A DNA stretch of 64,000 nt from Hofstenia miamia (lineage: Eukaryota > Xenacoelomorpha > Acoela), in assembly GCA_004352715.1 (NCBI GenBank), contig SCFE01000082.1, positions 255,433 to 319,432 of the forward strand, in the 5' to 3' direction. The notes below the pieces were generated by a model. It searched no databases and was not told where the DNA came from. It saw only the letters and a program-made list of their open reading frames with translations. The position numbers and the translations under genes are program-made. Below, one piece after another: positions 10,459 to 23,610 of the stretch; position 1 is the first letter of the stretch; every line of letters starts with the position of its first letter.

Positions 10459-13400
10459 TTAAATATGTAGAATTGAAAGAGCCTTACTGCACGAAGCTAG
10501 GAGCCACATTTTAAATAACTTTGAAAATTTGAGAGAGAGACTCGAAGACTCCTACCGTAAAAAATATAAAGAGGATGAATTCAATGAACCAGAAAATAGA
10601 TAAAACTAAATTTAATCAGTCTTAGATCACTGATGATAGCAGATCAACATAACATGTTTCCCCACAATTCGTAGGCGTTCCAATTCAGAGCAAAATTCGA
10701 GATATTTTTTTTTGCCTTTGCCGTGAAAATTCCTCAGACCCTCTTTCAACTTTTATTGTTTTACTGTCTAGTTACTCTTTCTGTGCAGATATTCTTAAAA
10801 ATATATGCGTATCTTTTGGATCACTCTGTAGATAAAAATAATTTCTTCTATAGGAGTTGTAAATATTTCTTGATCAATCTAAGAAAATATAAAAATTTCA
10901 GTTTTCAAAATATAAACAATTTCATCAATTTAGGAAAATGATTAATATTATTTTATTATAATACGCGTATCAATGCGATAATTAGCTATGTGTAAGAGAC
11001 ATCATAATAGTTCCGTAATTTAAAATTCACTAAAATTTCAAAGAACTTTTTGAAATGAAATAGATAATGGCGTCACATAAAATAAAGTCATTCTGTTAGC
11101 GACTCTAGTTTGGATGTTTTACATCAACCAGTTTTCAAAATTTTTATATATAGCTAGCAAAGTTTTAAAAGCAAAATATCACACCAGCATTCTTACTAAA
11201 TAGGGAAATACCTGGTAAAGGGTTCTTAAAATTTTTGAATGATCAACAATTGAGAAAGATTTCGACCAAAATACATACAAAATGCTACTAAGCTGTTTTA
11301 AATACAGTGCATTACATATAGAAGCATCTTTGAATTTCCATCTTGTAAGATAATCACCTCAATGAACTTTCAATTTTTTTGAAGCAAGTTGAAAGTTGTT
11401 TGTAATGATATAGAAAAACCAAATTTGCAAAAAATCATTAAACACTGTTTTATTAAATACTGTATAGATTATTCCCTGGTATTCACAAAGAAACTAATTT
11501 TAAGTATTTTAAGAAAATAATTAAAACAAAATTATCACCCAAAGAAAAACTCATTTGGATACTCAACGCAAAAAATTTGTAACTAAGAAATATAAGTTTG
11601 CAAGGAAGTGGAAACAAAGAAAAGTAAAATTGACTTTTAAACGTTCATACGAGTGTGTATACTTTTTGTAATTTTTAAGCGTTAAAATATATTGTTATTA
11701 TTATATATTTCAAAAAGTTCAATGGAATATATCATACATAAAATGGCAAATATATCGAGTTAACCACAAATTAAGCCGTTCCAATTAAATTTGATGCATC
11801 ATTATTCAAGCGGATTGAATAAATCTCAACAAAAAAGAGATAGCAGTGAATGACATCATCGTAGCCGGGCCAATCAAATTCAATGTATATATTTTATGCC
11901 ATTTTTTCAGAATGGTTTGTGCTGATCACTAAGCCCTCCAATTGTTTGGTAAGTTCTTCTTAAATAGTGCAAAAATTCAAAATATTGAATATTTATTGGC
12001 TAAAATTATCGAAATTAACAAATATTTTTACCAATTAAAATGATGATAAATAGAGTGTCACCCATAATTGGATTTAATAGTTGCATAAGAATAAGAAGTA
12101 ATTATTGTTAGTTCCAATTAGAAGTAGTTGTTAGCTTTGGAAAACGTTTAGAGAGTGTTTGATCACTGCTGGAATTAGATAGAAGCTTTGATCTCATTAA
12201 AAAAGCAGAAGAATAACTTTGTTTAGCGCAGTATGGGGGTGCAGACTCATTTCTAAACTTTACTCCTGCAAATAGACTAAATCCATTCATTGCATTTAAA
12301 GCGACATTTAAAAATCAATGCCACGTTTTAAATTACTACTTGTAGCTTTCTCAATATATCTAGTTACATAAATAAATTATGTACAAAAGCAAATAAAATA
12401 TTCATCAATGATATATGAATAATGATTATCGAGGCATATGCAAAAACAACATATTTAACATAAACAAGAGAAATATCTTCTCGCTTGCTAAAGCATATTC
12501 AATTGACACCCTAAATTTATGATTTGATTTTATGAATTGAAATACAATGTTTATATGTGTCTGCATTGGTATGAAAATTACAAATTAAGATATCAATTAC
12601 ATTTGGTGATATGGCCTACATTTGCAAGCACCAGAAATAATATAATCAAAGTAGTCTAATGGTTTTTGTGTAAATATGTGAATGTGTACAATACGTACAT
12701 GGGGTTTGAGCAGATAAAAAAATTAGAGAGTTGTTTAAAATTGAGAAAAGCCTGCTTTAATTGAAAATGGTCTTGATATTTTCAATTTCCGTAATAATAA
12801 GTAACAATGAAGTACTTACTCTGAATAAAGAGGAGCAATAATATATTTTGAAAAGGTAGTGCATAAATAAGTGTCACTGACTAAATTCATAATATGAGTT
12901 TATTGTTTACTTGAGGATGTATCATGACTATGATACTGCAAGTAACGTGATTTGATGAAATCGCCTTAAAAACAAATTTTATCAACAACACTTTAGTACA
13001 TCAGGTGGGGGTGGATCTATCAAAAAATGGGCGTTGAAAACTTCGGTTTGGTTTGGACTGAGTTGGGCAAGTTTTTGATGAAAATGGTTTGGGTAGGGTT
13101 GGGTCAGAAAAATATGACACACTTGCAGTCCTTTATTACATTAATACAATTTAGTGTATCAATGCTTTAGAAATGCAATTGTCTAAATATCCAAAAATTG
13201 ATAAACAAATGTTGATTGATGTACATTTACATAAAATCGGAATATGGAGTTTCCGTGTAGAGCACGGTATGCCTAAAATCAATACTTTGAATGTAAGAAT
13301 CTGCATATAAAATTGCTTGCAACTTGAAAAGTTTAAGTATTTATAAAATGATTGTGAATCGAACCATTTGTGTTTTCAACAGTAACTTAGTGGAATGATG

Positions 13401-14551
13401 AAAACATTGTAGGATAAAATAATTAAATAGAGTTTATTTGAAGGAGTGAAAAGCTGTCAATCAATAAAAGCGCAGCGTTTGTTTTCTATGAAGATCAGTA
13501 TCATTGAAATTTTGAAATGGCAATTGATTGATGCCTAAGAATAATAATTCCAAAAAATTGATTAAATATTGCAATTGTGATGTTGTGTTAGATAAATTAT
13601 TCAGAAGCAGTGGGGAGGAATCTTGCTTGTTTAGCCCACTTAGATGCCACCATTAGATTCAGGATTAGGCGTGCATTCATTTATTCATTAAATATGCAGG
13701 TATCGTCTCATACCACTATAATTTCGGCTTTCATCATTGCGTGCTTAAATAAGAATTACCAGAAGCAATGTGAGCAAAGTGTCATACTCAAATCTCAATA
13801 ATAAATCCTCTGAATTGACAATTGAATGTATGGATTATATAGCATGTATATGTAAATTAGCTAAGGCAATGCGGATAGAGAGGCGTCAACCTCAAAATTT
13901 TGCAATTAGTACTGATGTAAAGACAAAATTAATAAATTAAATCAATTTTATAATGTAACAATCACTAGATGTGGAATTTCATTCATGAGTAACAGGAGCC
14001 ACCCCCCCCCATCTTAATACTATTGTATATATAATTAAGTACACTCTCAATTCGTATTAAAAAATAAAACAGCAAAGACATTTAATTTTAAATAAATTCG
14101 GTTCCTTTTACTTATAGGTGCAGAAGTTTGACAATATAAGTGCATTCAATTTTGATAATTATAATAATAATGAGAACTAAGCTTTGTGCCACAGTTTAAA
14201 ATTGGTTATCTTTCTCTTTTAAATAATCACTAAGTGAATGAATAATGTACATTGCAAGAGTTGAAATCAATCATGTGTAATGAACGACTGCAAGTTAAGG
14301 TTTACCAATAAGAAATTCGCTATTTCTCATGTGACAGATTTTATACAGTGACTGGTGGAGGTTCAGATAAATAATAAGCAGTGCTAAATTCCTAAGTAAG
14401 TTTCAAAAAAGAGCTTTTGTAATCCCAATTGGATTATTTGCGAAAAATTTAGGATGACAGTCGGTATGATATGGTAAGTGATATTGCTCTTAACTACTTT
14501 AGAAATTCAATAACAATATGAATTGCTATAAATACTTTTTGAGCATTAAAG
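10459..14551. other. Intergenic AT-rich sequence
   Basis: Apart from the 558-bp repeat at 12752-13309, I recognise nothing. Short open frames (10723-10941 and 13610-13801 on +, 12108-12290 on -) show no family features or splice context. A run of C residues lies near 14001-14010. Confidence 0.6.
12752..13309. repeat. 558-bp dispersed repeat, copy 2
   Basis: Direct-orientation partner of 8780-9337 with only a few substitutions, for example T/C at 13130 and G/T near 13210. Flanking sequences are unrelated to those of copy 1, so the homology has sharp ends as in a transposed unit. Confidence 0.85.
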
Positions 14552-14621
14552 NNNNNNNNNNNNNNNNNNNNNNNNNNNNNNNNNNNNNNNNNNNNNNNNN
14601 NNNNNNNNNNNNNNNNNNNNN
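14552..14621. other. Assembly gap (70 N) next to (TA)n
   Basis: A run of N abutting an alternating AT tract (14622-14651). The gap was probably caused by the microsatellite. Confidence 0.95.
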
Positions 14622-14651
<30 letters not shown>

Positions 14652-14658
<7 letters not shown>

Positions 14659-15817
14659 TAGGGGATATAGATACTACGGGATTTGTATCCCCTACTCGCA
14701 CTTTCCGATTGTCCATAGTATTCAGGATCTTTTTAGATGGAAAGCCAGAATAATTCATTTTATCGAAAAATTTTTACATTGCGCACTTGCAATACGGGCC
14801 TAATTTTCTATGTACGCGTTTCAGGTTTTTTTAAATAAAAAATTTTTAAACCCATGTCAAGGGCCCTCCACCATCATATCTAGCGCCCGTATAGATTTCT
14901 CTCTTGGAAGTTGATTGCGTAATTAATTAACTTATGTGAAGGCTATCCATTTTTAGAGGCAAATTGATATTCGTAGGATACCCCATTAGCTAGCTTTTAT
15001 TTCTTTACATAATGACGCTTGATATCTTTGGGTAAAGCCGCGTGGTTTATTATGGCGAGTTGGTTAGGATTGTAATAACAGGATTAAATAAAATGCTGAT
15101 ATTGGCGCTGGTTAATGCTCAATAAGATTTTATTTTTCGATTGAACCAGCAGAGTTGATGTATATGCCTTTGCATTTAGGCGGATTAGGGTAATTTTGAA
15201 TAAAAAGTTTTTAAATTACCCTTCAAGTACTTGTTTTGGGTTGGACTATTAAGTAAAACAAGCGTCTAACTTTTAAAGCGGAAGGAGTATTTCAAAACCT
15301 TCTGCGGTTCAGGAGAGTTCAGGAATATTTTAATGTAAATATAAACTGTTTCTGTGTGCTGGTATGCACACCACGAAGTTGGAATAAAATGTATCACCTT
15401 GGTATTAACATGATTAAATAATTAACAACAAAATAGTTATGTTTGCGGATTCAAAAATTTTAACTAAAAAATGCTAAAAATTTATGTTTCATATGCAGGG
15501 TGCTAAAAAAATCAGTTAACATTTTGAATGAAAAAATAATAACTTGAGAAATATATATATATATTTCTAACATATATGAAAAAGGTATGTAAGCACATTT
15601 TAAAATTCACTAATAATTTTCTATTTATAATGGATCACATCATTTTTCTTTACTTAAAACTCTTAAGAATCAATCCCATTGTATGTAATGATAATGATGA
15701 AGATTTGAACTACTTTCTGAAATTTTTTGCAAAAGATTGATTCTTCATTGCAACAATGTCTAAATATTGTTTTAATCTTGATTTGGATATATTAATGATA
15801 TTTATAAGCATATATTA
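14652..15817. other. Intergenic sequence, no feature recognised
   Basis: AT-rich with a slightly GC-richer stretch around 14660-14900. I see no coding pattern or inverted repeat of note. Confidence 0.5.
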
Positions 15818-16280
15818 TCGCCCCGAAAGTTTTTTCCGATGTATATTTTGCTGTTTGTCGTAAGCGGCTGAAATAAGTCTCAGAAACGTTGATACAACTT
15901 TGCCACAGTTCCGGAAAAAATTGGAACGCTTTCGAAGAGAAATCATTTGGTTTAACGGCAAACCACTGATTCAAATCGCTCAATTTCTTCTTGACAACAG
16001 TATTCTTTGTTTCTTATTGAATCCTTCATCGGATAGAAGAGATAAAACTCAGAAGGACTTATGTCAGGGGAATAAGGTGGATGGGGAAGAATGTGGAATC
16101 CAAGGTTATTAAAACTGGTCCATTAAAACATAATCATTTTTCATGAATTAATAGAGTAAAGAACTGAAAACTATTTATAAGCATTTAAGAAATTTAAAAA
16201 ATGAAATAAAATATCTATAGTATCGCCCGAAAGAAACTTTAAATAGGCCAAATATACATCGGAAAAAACTTTCGAGGCGA
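15818..16280 (-). mobile_element. Internally deleted mariner element
   Basis: Terminal inverted repeats of about 28 bp (left TCGCCCCGAAAGTTTTTTCC, right its near complement) are flanked by TA at 15816-15817 and 16281-16282. On the minus strand the interior encodes the C-terminus of a mariner transposase in two frames. The first piece reads HPPYSPDISPSEFYLFYPMK. After a frameshift the second carries NQWFAVKPNDF...FPELWQSCINVSETYF. In the family the third catalytic aspartate lies in SPDLxPSD; here it is E. The N-terminal DNA-binding region and the first two aspartates are missing, so the copy cannot be active. Confidence 0.85.
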
Positions 16281-16282
16281 TA

Positions 16283-18384
16283 CTATATTTATAATATTTC
16301 CACTATGTGTTTTGATAATTAACGATCTCACAGTGCATATTATTGTATTGTGTACAGTGTATATTATTGTAGATCTATTAACTGAATTTCATGGTCAATA
16401 TTATTGTAATACATGCATTAGGAAAATTTTCTGCCTTCTCTTTGAAGAAAAAATGTTATTAGGTAGATTATAAACAGCGAAATTTGAATAAAGTTCATAA
16501 AACAATGAATCAGACCTGTAGTAAGCCAGCTTGCAAAAAAATTTCCTGTGACAGGAAACAAGGAATTGAAAACCATCCCAAAAAGAAATGAGAATGTTGA
16601 TCGTAGGCTTAATAGAACCTTGTTTCGGTACCTGTGAATTTTTTAAAATATTGTCATACGTCCCAAAAGAAGTATAAACCAAATGCAGTGTATATTCACG
16701 GATAAACCTAGAATGTAAACTATCAGAACCAGAATCGAAGATCTCACAAGTCGATAGCAATTCAATGATATCATTCAAAATGAGAGTTACTTACTAAGAA
16801 TCTTTATCTTCAAACAAGAGTTCACAGCCACTTATTGTCAATGACGAGAAAACAATGCAAATATGATTTGTACATACAACAAAAAAAAATCTTGGTTTCA
16901 ATACCTTTCTTGGAAATCTCCACATAACATTCTATTTTACAATTTTCTGTTAGATAATTTCATAAATGAAGTATTGATGATGTTATAGTAAATATTATCT
17001 AGAAATTTCAATTGTAAGCCTCTTAATTAAGCTCTTTCAACATGCGACATGCGACTCTAACGGCTATGGATCAGAATCCAATGGTATACGATGGAAATAA
17101 ACTTTTTTATACTATACATGCTTGTTTCTTCTGCTCATTACTCATATATGTCTGTTCACTTAGTGACATGTGCTGATTTGAAAATCTCGCATTTTTCTTG
17201 CAGGAAAGCTATTAATAAAAGTGTTATTTAATAGAATTCAATTAAAAACTCTAATACCCCAAAGAAAATAAATCATTACGTCAAATGACATATTTGTATG
17301 ACATAATTTCTTCTTCGTTAGATGTATTTTCGTAGGTAAGGGTATGATAATAAATTACATTTCTCAGAACAATATGATTTTATGCAGGCATCCTGTCAAA
17401 ACACCCTAATTCTTAATTAAATAAGAATAAATGTAGAAATTTTATAGCGTCTTTGACAAAAATTCTTCTATATTTTATATTATTTTTAGGAATTAACAAT
17501 GATATTCGAAATTAAAAAAATATTGATCATTTACTGCTTCTTTACCCTTATTAGTGATTTGACTTATTATTATATTATCATATTTTGTTTTATTATAAAA
17601 AATTATATTTTATTTTAATAACATTTTATTCGAAAAATGAGATAAGCATTAGGAAGAAATTCATACAATATTCATTCATATACAATCAAGCAACATACCT
17701 TTTACTGATTTTCACCCTCGCAAGAAAGGCATTCAATTTGAATGGGAAAACCAATTGGGTAATAGCGAGAATGGAAAATTTGATGTTGCCTTGCCTACAT
17801 TGCAAATAAAATTCAATGTTTCTTAACAATTTGTAAAGAGAATAAAAACTTAAAATGCTAAAACAAGCTTTTCACAATTTTTGTAAGATTGCCTGACAAG
17901 CATACTAAGTTGACCTCAAAATGATAAATGTTGCAAATGTGAAATGTTTTTGTATACCTTTAATCAAGAAGAAAGTCAATGTGGTTGGATAGTATTCTAA
18001 GTGTACTTTCAACTTCCTCAATTCCACATACTCATTTTTCGTTTAAAATATTATTTAAACAAAATAAAATTTTTCATAATATAATAAAATATGATAATGC
18101 AATAATAGGTAAAACCTCTAATAGGAATAAAGAAGGACAAAACAATCAATATTCTTAAATTTGCCATAACATGTTTAAATAAATTTAAGAACTATTGTTA
18201 GATTCGTAATCGGCACAAAAATTTGATTTAAAATGCATTAAAATTTACTTGCAATATGAAAAGTGCGCATACAGTGTTATAGAGTGCATATCTGTTAACA
18301 GCAATTAGGAAAAATTCAAATTTTGAAGTCCAAAAAAATTCATGTCCATTGAAACACCTTTTATTCATTTTTCTGAATTATTTA
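16283..18384. other. Intergenic AT-rich sequence
   Basis: No gene recognised. A 125-codon open frame on - (16401-16778) has no identifiable family features and may be fortuitous. Another of 74 codons on + (17585-17809) is low-complexity. Confidence 0.5.
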
Positions 18385-18386
18385 TA

Positions 18387-18830
18387 CTGTATTTACCTAT
18401 GTATTAGCCGCAACTTTTTCCAAGAAAAATTGCTACGAAAGCAGGGGTGCGGTTTATATACGGAAACACTTGAAAAACATCTCGCTAGATACCTAATTTG
18501 AACATATATGGTAAACAAAAGTACGGGATCTTGCTGTAATATACATTAAAGTAAAGTAATATCCCTGTTTAAAATGAACTCTTAGTAATTATTGATGATA
18601 TGTCAGTACTTTACTGTTTCAGTTATTAAATTATTAAATGCACGAATCGGATTTAAAATTTTACTTCAAAGTTGTAAGAAGAATTATCTGAATAATGTAA
18701 ATAAATATGTTTCATTGATTCAGTGCTTGCGGATATTTATTTTGCTCAAAAAACATTTTTCCTAAAAATCTTCTCCCAAACTCGGCGTGCGGCTTATCTA
18801 CGGATGCGGCTTATACACGGGTAAATACGG
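18387..18830. mobile_element. TA-flanked MITE
   Basis: The left end CTGTATTTACCTATGTATTA continues into GCCGCA. The reverse-complemented right end reads CCGTATTTACCCGTGTATAA followed by GCCGCA. TA flanks both sides (18385-18386 and 18831-18832). Short subrepeats of the form TGCGGYTTATMTACGG occur inside both ends (around 18449 and 18788). It has no coding capacity, so it is a non-autonomous TIR element, possibly of the Tc1/mariner superfamily by its TA target. Confidence 0.75.
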
Positions 18831-18832
18831 TA

Positions 18833-20403
18833 GTCTAAAAACAATAGTGAACTAAAACGTGAGAACTATACACGTGCGCACAAATTTTCGAAAGAAAAAG
18901 GATTTCCAAATTTTAATATTACACTTAATGTAAAATAAAAACACAATAAAGACATAGAGTACTAATTAACACTTTACTGCTAAATAAAGGTAGTTTTTAA
19001 AAACTGAAAAGCTTTCCATGAAAGAGCGCTAAATTGTGGTTTATTTTGTTCACAGAGGTCCTTATTTAAATGATTTACGTTCTTAAATGTGATTTATTTC
19101 AATTGTTCTATCCTTCAATTGTTGAGCTTAGGAATGACTTTTTTACGGAAAATTTTTAAATTTAGATGTTCTAGAATGAAGTCTTGCCAACTAATATAAT
19201 GATGATGAGAGTGCGTTTAGAACAGAGCACAGATTTGTGATATCCTAGAATTATATTAATGAACCCTGTAAAGCAGTATGATTCGAGATTAAATATATCT
19301 TTAGTAGAATTAGCTTTCTATTTAATTTTTCGAATGCAGTTTATTCACTAATGCATGGCTTACAAAATTATTTGAAAAAATCGCCAATCATCTAAAAATC
19401 TCGAAAGCATTTATTAGAAATAATTTGCAAGTAATTGACAGAACTGCTGCCAACTGGTTAGTAATATTTAGCTTTATGCAAGCGTTGTCTTCTAAAAGTC
19501 GGATCAAATGGCTATTATACTATTCATTATTTAATGGATTTTCTTATAAAAAATTAAAAATTTTAAAAGACATTCATAACCATTTTGTCCTGCGCTATCT
19601 AACAGTGTTAGAAGTCACTACTAATATTAACACAGTGTGACTTAAAACCAAACTTACTATTGCAAGTACAAGGCTAAATTGAGTATAATGGTTTGAATTT
19701 TTAAACTGTAAGTAAAAAGTTCTAAAAGAAGCAATTGCTCCCAACATCTATCGCTGCTATTCCTTGAAATACCATACTTCGAGTATCCTTTACTTCCACA
19801 ACAGATAGTTATAATCTAGTTTTCCTTATAAGGAACTTACAAATAGTATTAACACAACTGTTTACTATAAAAAAGCGAAATCTATAGTATTTAGACTTGC
19901 TAATTTGAGAGATTTCATAAAGATAAAGCAACCTGAACTCTTGTATTTTCTAATCTTGGAAACTACACTCAAAATATATTTGAAAGATTTTCGGTTGCAA
20001 AGACATTGAAACGCAAATGTCAATTGAGAACCTTGACACATTCTACAAGAGGAGTAATTACGTTTGGATTTAGCAGAAAAATTTTTAAATTGGTTTATTT
20101 ATTATTTGTGTACTTATTTATTTTTTACTCAATTCTAAGTGAGATCAAATGCTACAGTAATGCAAAATATAATGATTGATAATGATATGCGCTTAGCTTT
20201 GTATATTTTACTGAAATGTTCACAATTTTTAAATTCATTGAAAAATAAAAAATTGATTAAAGTTATGCAAAGAATTGATATATAGAAAATATCAAAATTC
20301 TGATTTGCAATATCAAATCTTTGCATCAACATGTGTAATTTTCTAGATTAAAATAACATATATATTTGTATATAAACATACAAATTTGTATATAAACATA
20401 CAA

Positions 20404-20434
<31 letters not shown>

Positions 20435-20589
20435 ACTTGTAATTGTATATATATATATATATATACTTGCGTAGATTAAATATACAATGTCAATAAAATT
20501 TACCGCCCGGAAGGTATTAGTTGCTGCTTGTCAACTGATGCCCATGCCTTAAATAATTCTAACTGGTAACAACTCGGGTCCCACATTTT
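18833..20589. other. Intergenic sequence with (TA)n tracts
   Basis: No gene recognised. Alternating AT microsatellites lie at about 20409-20433 and 20446-20465, preceded by a duplicated TTGTATATAAACATACAAAT unit (20366-20405). Confidence 0.5.
20409..20465. repeat. Interrupted (TA)n microsatellite
   Basis: Two alternating TA tracts separated by ACTTGTAATTG. Confidence 0.95.
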
Positions 20590-21580
20590 CATGCCTGCTA
20601 TCAGATTATCTACTGTCTCCTACTCTTTACTATATAGCCTGCATTAATCACTTACCTCAGTTCTTCTGTCTATGTGTTTCTTCACCCAGTGTGTGCTTAT
20701 TTTTCGCTTCCTTTGCTGCCATTATCTTTTTTAGTCCTGCTTTCTTTATTCACTTGTTCTCTCTTGTATGTGATACTTTCTGTATTCTTCCAGTATTCTG
20801 CATCGATATCTTGTTTGTCTCTCTATTTCTATATTACTCTAGAATGCCTTCTTTCCCTCCCCATCTGTTCCTACCTTTCCTGGCTCCATAGTGACCTCCA
20901 GTATTCACCCTAAGATTGATCTTCTACATATTCATTTATTCCTAGTGCTTCTGCTTCTACAGCTTCTTCCACAATTAGAGGTTCTTTCCTTTTTATGCCT
21001 TGTCATATGCAGTCTATCCACATCTCTATTTAAGTTGAATGCTCTCTATGCTGCGAATACCGTCCTTGACTGCTGTCTAGACCCCTCAACTCATTCTTAT
21101 TCCACTTAACTATTCCTGCCGAGTATCTCAACACTGGTATCACCCCGTATTAATTTCCTTATGTTATTCTGCCCATTCAAAGGTCATTTTATAGTATCTT
21201 TGTTACCCTCCTCTTTTATTCTTTTCTTAGTCTCGTCTTGTTTCTTCTTGATCTGTTATGTCTTTCTCTTTATCATTCCTTAATAATTGTGCCCCTCCTT
21301 GACTTCTTTAATTTTTTTTATCACTGCTCGTCCTCAAACCACCTCCATCTGTACATGGGCTCCTGGTAATTGTCACTGCCACATATTTTTCTAATCCAAA
21401 TTCCAACCCGACTCTCTACTTACGTTCTTGCACTACAATTCCCCCACCGCCTGGGCCATTAATTACTCATCCTTACATTCTCTACTCTTTGTCTTAATAA
21501 TTTCTACTAATCTGTCATCAACCTGTTCTGTTCTCAGTAACACGTCAGAGTGGAATTTAGCAATTTCCAAGTTATTGGCA
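20590..21580 (-). mobile_element. Non-LTR retrotransposon remnant (LINE), 3' part
   Basis: On the minus strand, broken frames give conserved pieces of a reverse-transcriptase polyprotein in order. NGQNNIRKLI is followed by PVLRYSAGIVKWNKNEL (about 21105-21165), then NLNRDVDRLHMTRHKKER (about 20990-21045). These match the post-RT region of a LINE type in which a P-V-x-R-Y-S-A-G-I-x-x-W-x-x-x-E-L block precedes a D-V-D-R-L-Y motif. The plus strand is conspicuously pyrimidine-rich as a result. It is homologous in reverse orientation to 30740-31680. Many stops and frameshifts make it dead. Confidence 0.75.
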
Positions 21581-22272
21581 GACATGTTATTGGTCTGAAG
21601 ATACTTGCCTCAGTGCCATTATTTGGGTCTTTCTCAGCTTCTCAACTTTTGCAACCAACCTTTACTTAAGGTCTTCTTCTTTTTCATCTTCTTATTATTG
21701 TTGTTATTAGTATTAATATTTTATTTTCAGCAACAACTTGCTGTTGACTTTTATCATTAATTTGCAAATGTAAACAAACGGATAAAATGCTACATTGTTT
21801 TTCTATTAACAACTAGAGAATCATTGAGAACCAAGAGTATCTATGGATTGGCATGAAAGACATTATTATATACTCAAGGTCAATCGGTGTTTTATCATAA
21901 CATAATTAATTATATTATGAACAAAAAATACAATATTTAAATTAGTGTATCAGATTATGTATGACCTTATCAAACAGTTTCTTCAAAATATATCTATTTA
22001 GTTCATCCATACGTATTTAAAAATTTAAATTTATTGCTTATTGAAGTGCTTCCGCTCAAATATATTTTCCAAAACAAGACATTTTTATGTGGTTTTTATT
22101 AAGTGCGTTTTAGAATTCATCCATTAAAAAACATTTCGAACTATGACTTTTTATCCTCAAATTAGTCTTACTGAAGTTCCAATTTATCTACGTGCATTTA
22201 AAAATAACCTATTTCTAACTAAAATTTATCTGCATCAAATTCAAAATATTTTGCATCAAATTCCAATTAACG
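21581..22272. other. Intergenic sequence, no feature recognised
   Basis: AT-rich with a pyrimidine-rich start that may be more eroded LINE. No reading frame can be supported. Confidence 0.4.
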
Positions 22273-22273
22273 C

Positions 22274-23046
22274 AATATTGAAAATCAGTCTAGTGCCATT
22301 CCATGTAACATAATGTGTTTACAGAAATGCTATTGAAAAATTTGGATATAATTTTATTGTAGGGAGTTCATATCATATTTAGATATTTTTACTTTTGTAT
22401 TAGGACCATTAGTACCATCATTAGTAACAAGGAACAGTTATTATAGGTTTGTATTGTTGATTGGTTCCTGTTTTTGTGAAATTTACTATCCTGAAAAATA
22501 ATCTTACATTTTTGCTATGAAGAAGTAGGTAGGGATTCGAACAAATTACTATATATATGCAGATATATTAAAGAAGTTCAGTGCAGTGTTGCTTCTATCA
22601 CTCAAAATAAGAATTTTTCAGACACTCCTGACTTAGGGGAGAATCGCCTTATTATTGTTTCTCACAGCTATTTGTGTTAGAGTCCAATAGTGAATGCTCA
22701 GATTCCATTAACAAACGTATGAATGATCAATGATACACAGTCACTTACTTTAATAGTTGGGCCACTCTTTAAGAAATAAAAATGCTATGTATTCCAGGCA
22801 CTGTTGCATGTACTTTATTTTCAGGATCTTACATTTCATTAATACAGGAAATAAAAAAACATCACAACCTTATACAACAGTTCCTTGCTAATAAAAGTGG
22901 TACTAACAGTACTGTACTGTGATGATGGTACTAATACTAAAGAAAAAAATTTTAAAACAAGATATCAGAATCATAATTTTTAAAAAATTTGTGTAAACAC
23001 GTTACATGTGTTACATGGAATGCCCCTAAATTGATTTTCAATATTG
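22274..23046. repeat. Inverted-repeat-bounded element
   Basis: Arms of about 50 bp at 22274-22323 and 22992-23046 are inverted copies: AATATTGAAAATCA, then GCATTCCATGTAACA, then GTGTTTACA (left has GCCATTCC, right GGCATTCC). The roughly 670-bp interior has no coding sequence. It is a probable non-autonomous TIR element; target duplications are unclear. Confidence 0.6.
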
Positions 23047-23441
23047 GAGGAATTTTTCTAAGATTAATTAGACTTGGACTTGGATTATTTTGAAATTGAC
23101 GTAGAATAATTTTGAAGATTAACAGATGTAGTCCGGGTGACTTTATCTAAAAATTCACATGGGGGCTTATAAAAGTTGGTATAAATTGTCATTGTTTTGG
23201 ACTTTCTAGCTTTTTCCGCAAAATTAGTTATTTATAGAATTGATCAGAAATAACGATGGCACTTCTTAAAATTTATATAAAGATCAAAAAAAGTCATTGT
23301 GCAATTGCTTCTAATATATAAATAAACTAAGATTTCTATCGATCATGTGTACAAAAGAAACGGTCATAGACCGAATTGACAAAATGTAGAATTTAGAAAC
23401 ATTAAATATAATAGAATTTCTTGTTTTTTTCAAACTAGCGC

Positions 23442-23478
<37 letters not shown>

Positions 23479-23481
23479 CGC

Positions 23482-23577
23482 NNNNNNNNNNNNNNNNNNN
23501 NNNNNNNNNNNNNNNNNNNNNNNNNNNNNNNNNNNNNNNNNNNNNNNNNNNNNNNNNNNNNNNNNNNNNNNNNNNNN
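23482..23577. other. Assembly gap (96 N) inside (TA)n
   Basis: N run between two alternating AT tracts. The left tract is itself bounded by AGCGCTG and CAGCGC, an inverted pair around the microsatellite (about 23438-23481). Confidence 0.95.

Positions 23578-23603
<26 letters not shown>

Positions 23604-23610
<7 letters not shown>

Noticed and set aside
16401-16778. 125-codon frame on -
   Set aside because: No motif, splice context or homologue recognised. A frame of this length can occur by chance in this much sequence.
20674-21109. Overlapping hydrophobic open frames on +
   Set aside because: Antisense shadows of the minus-strand LINE remnant.
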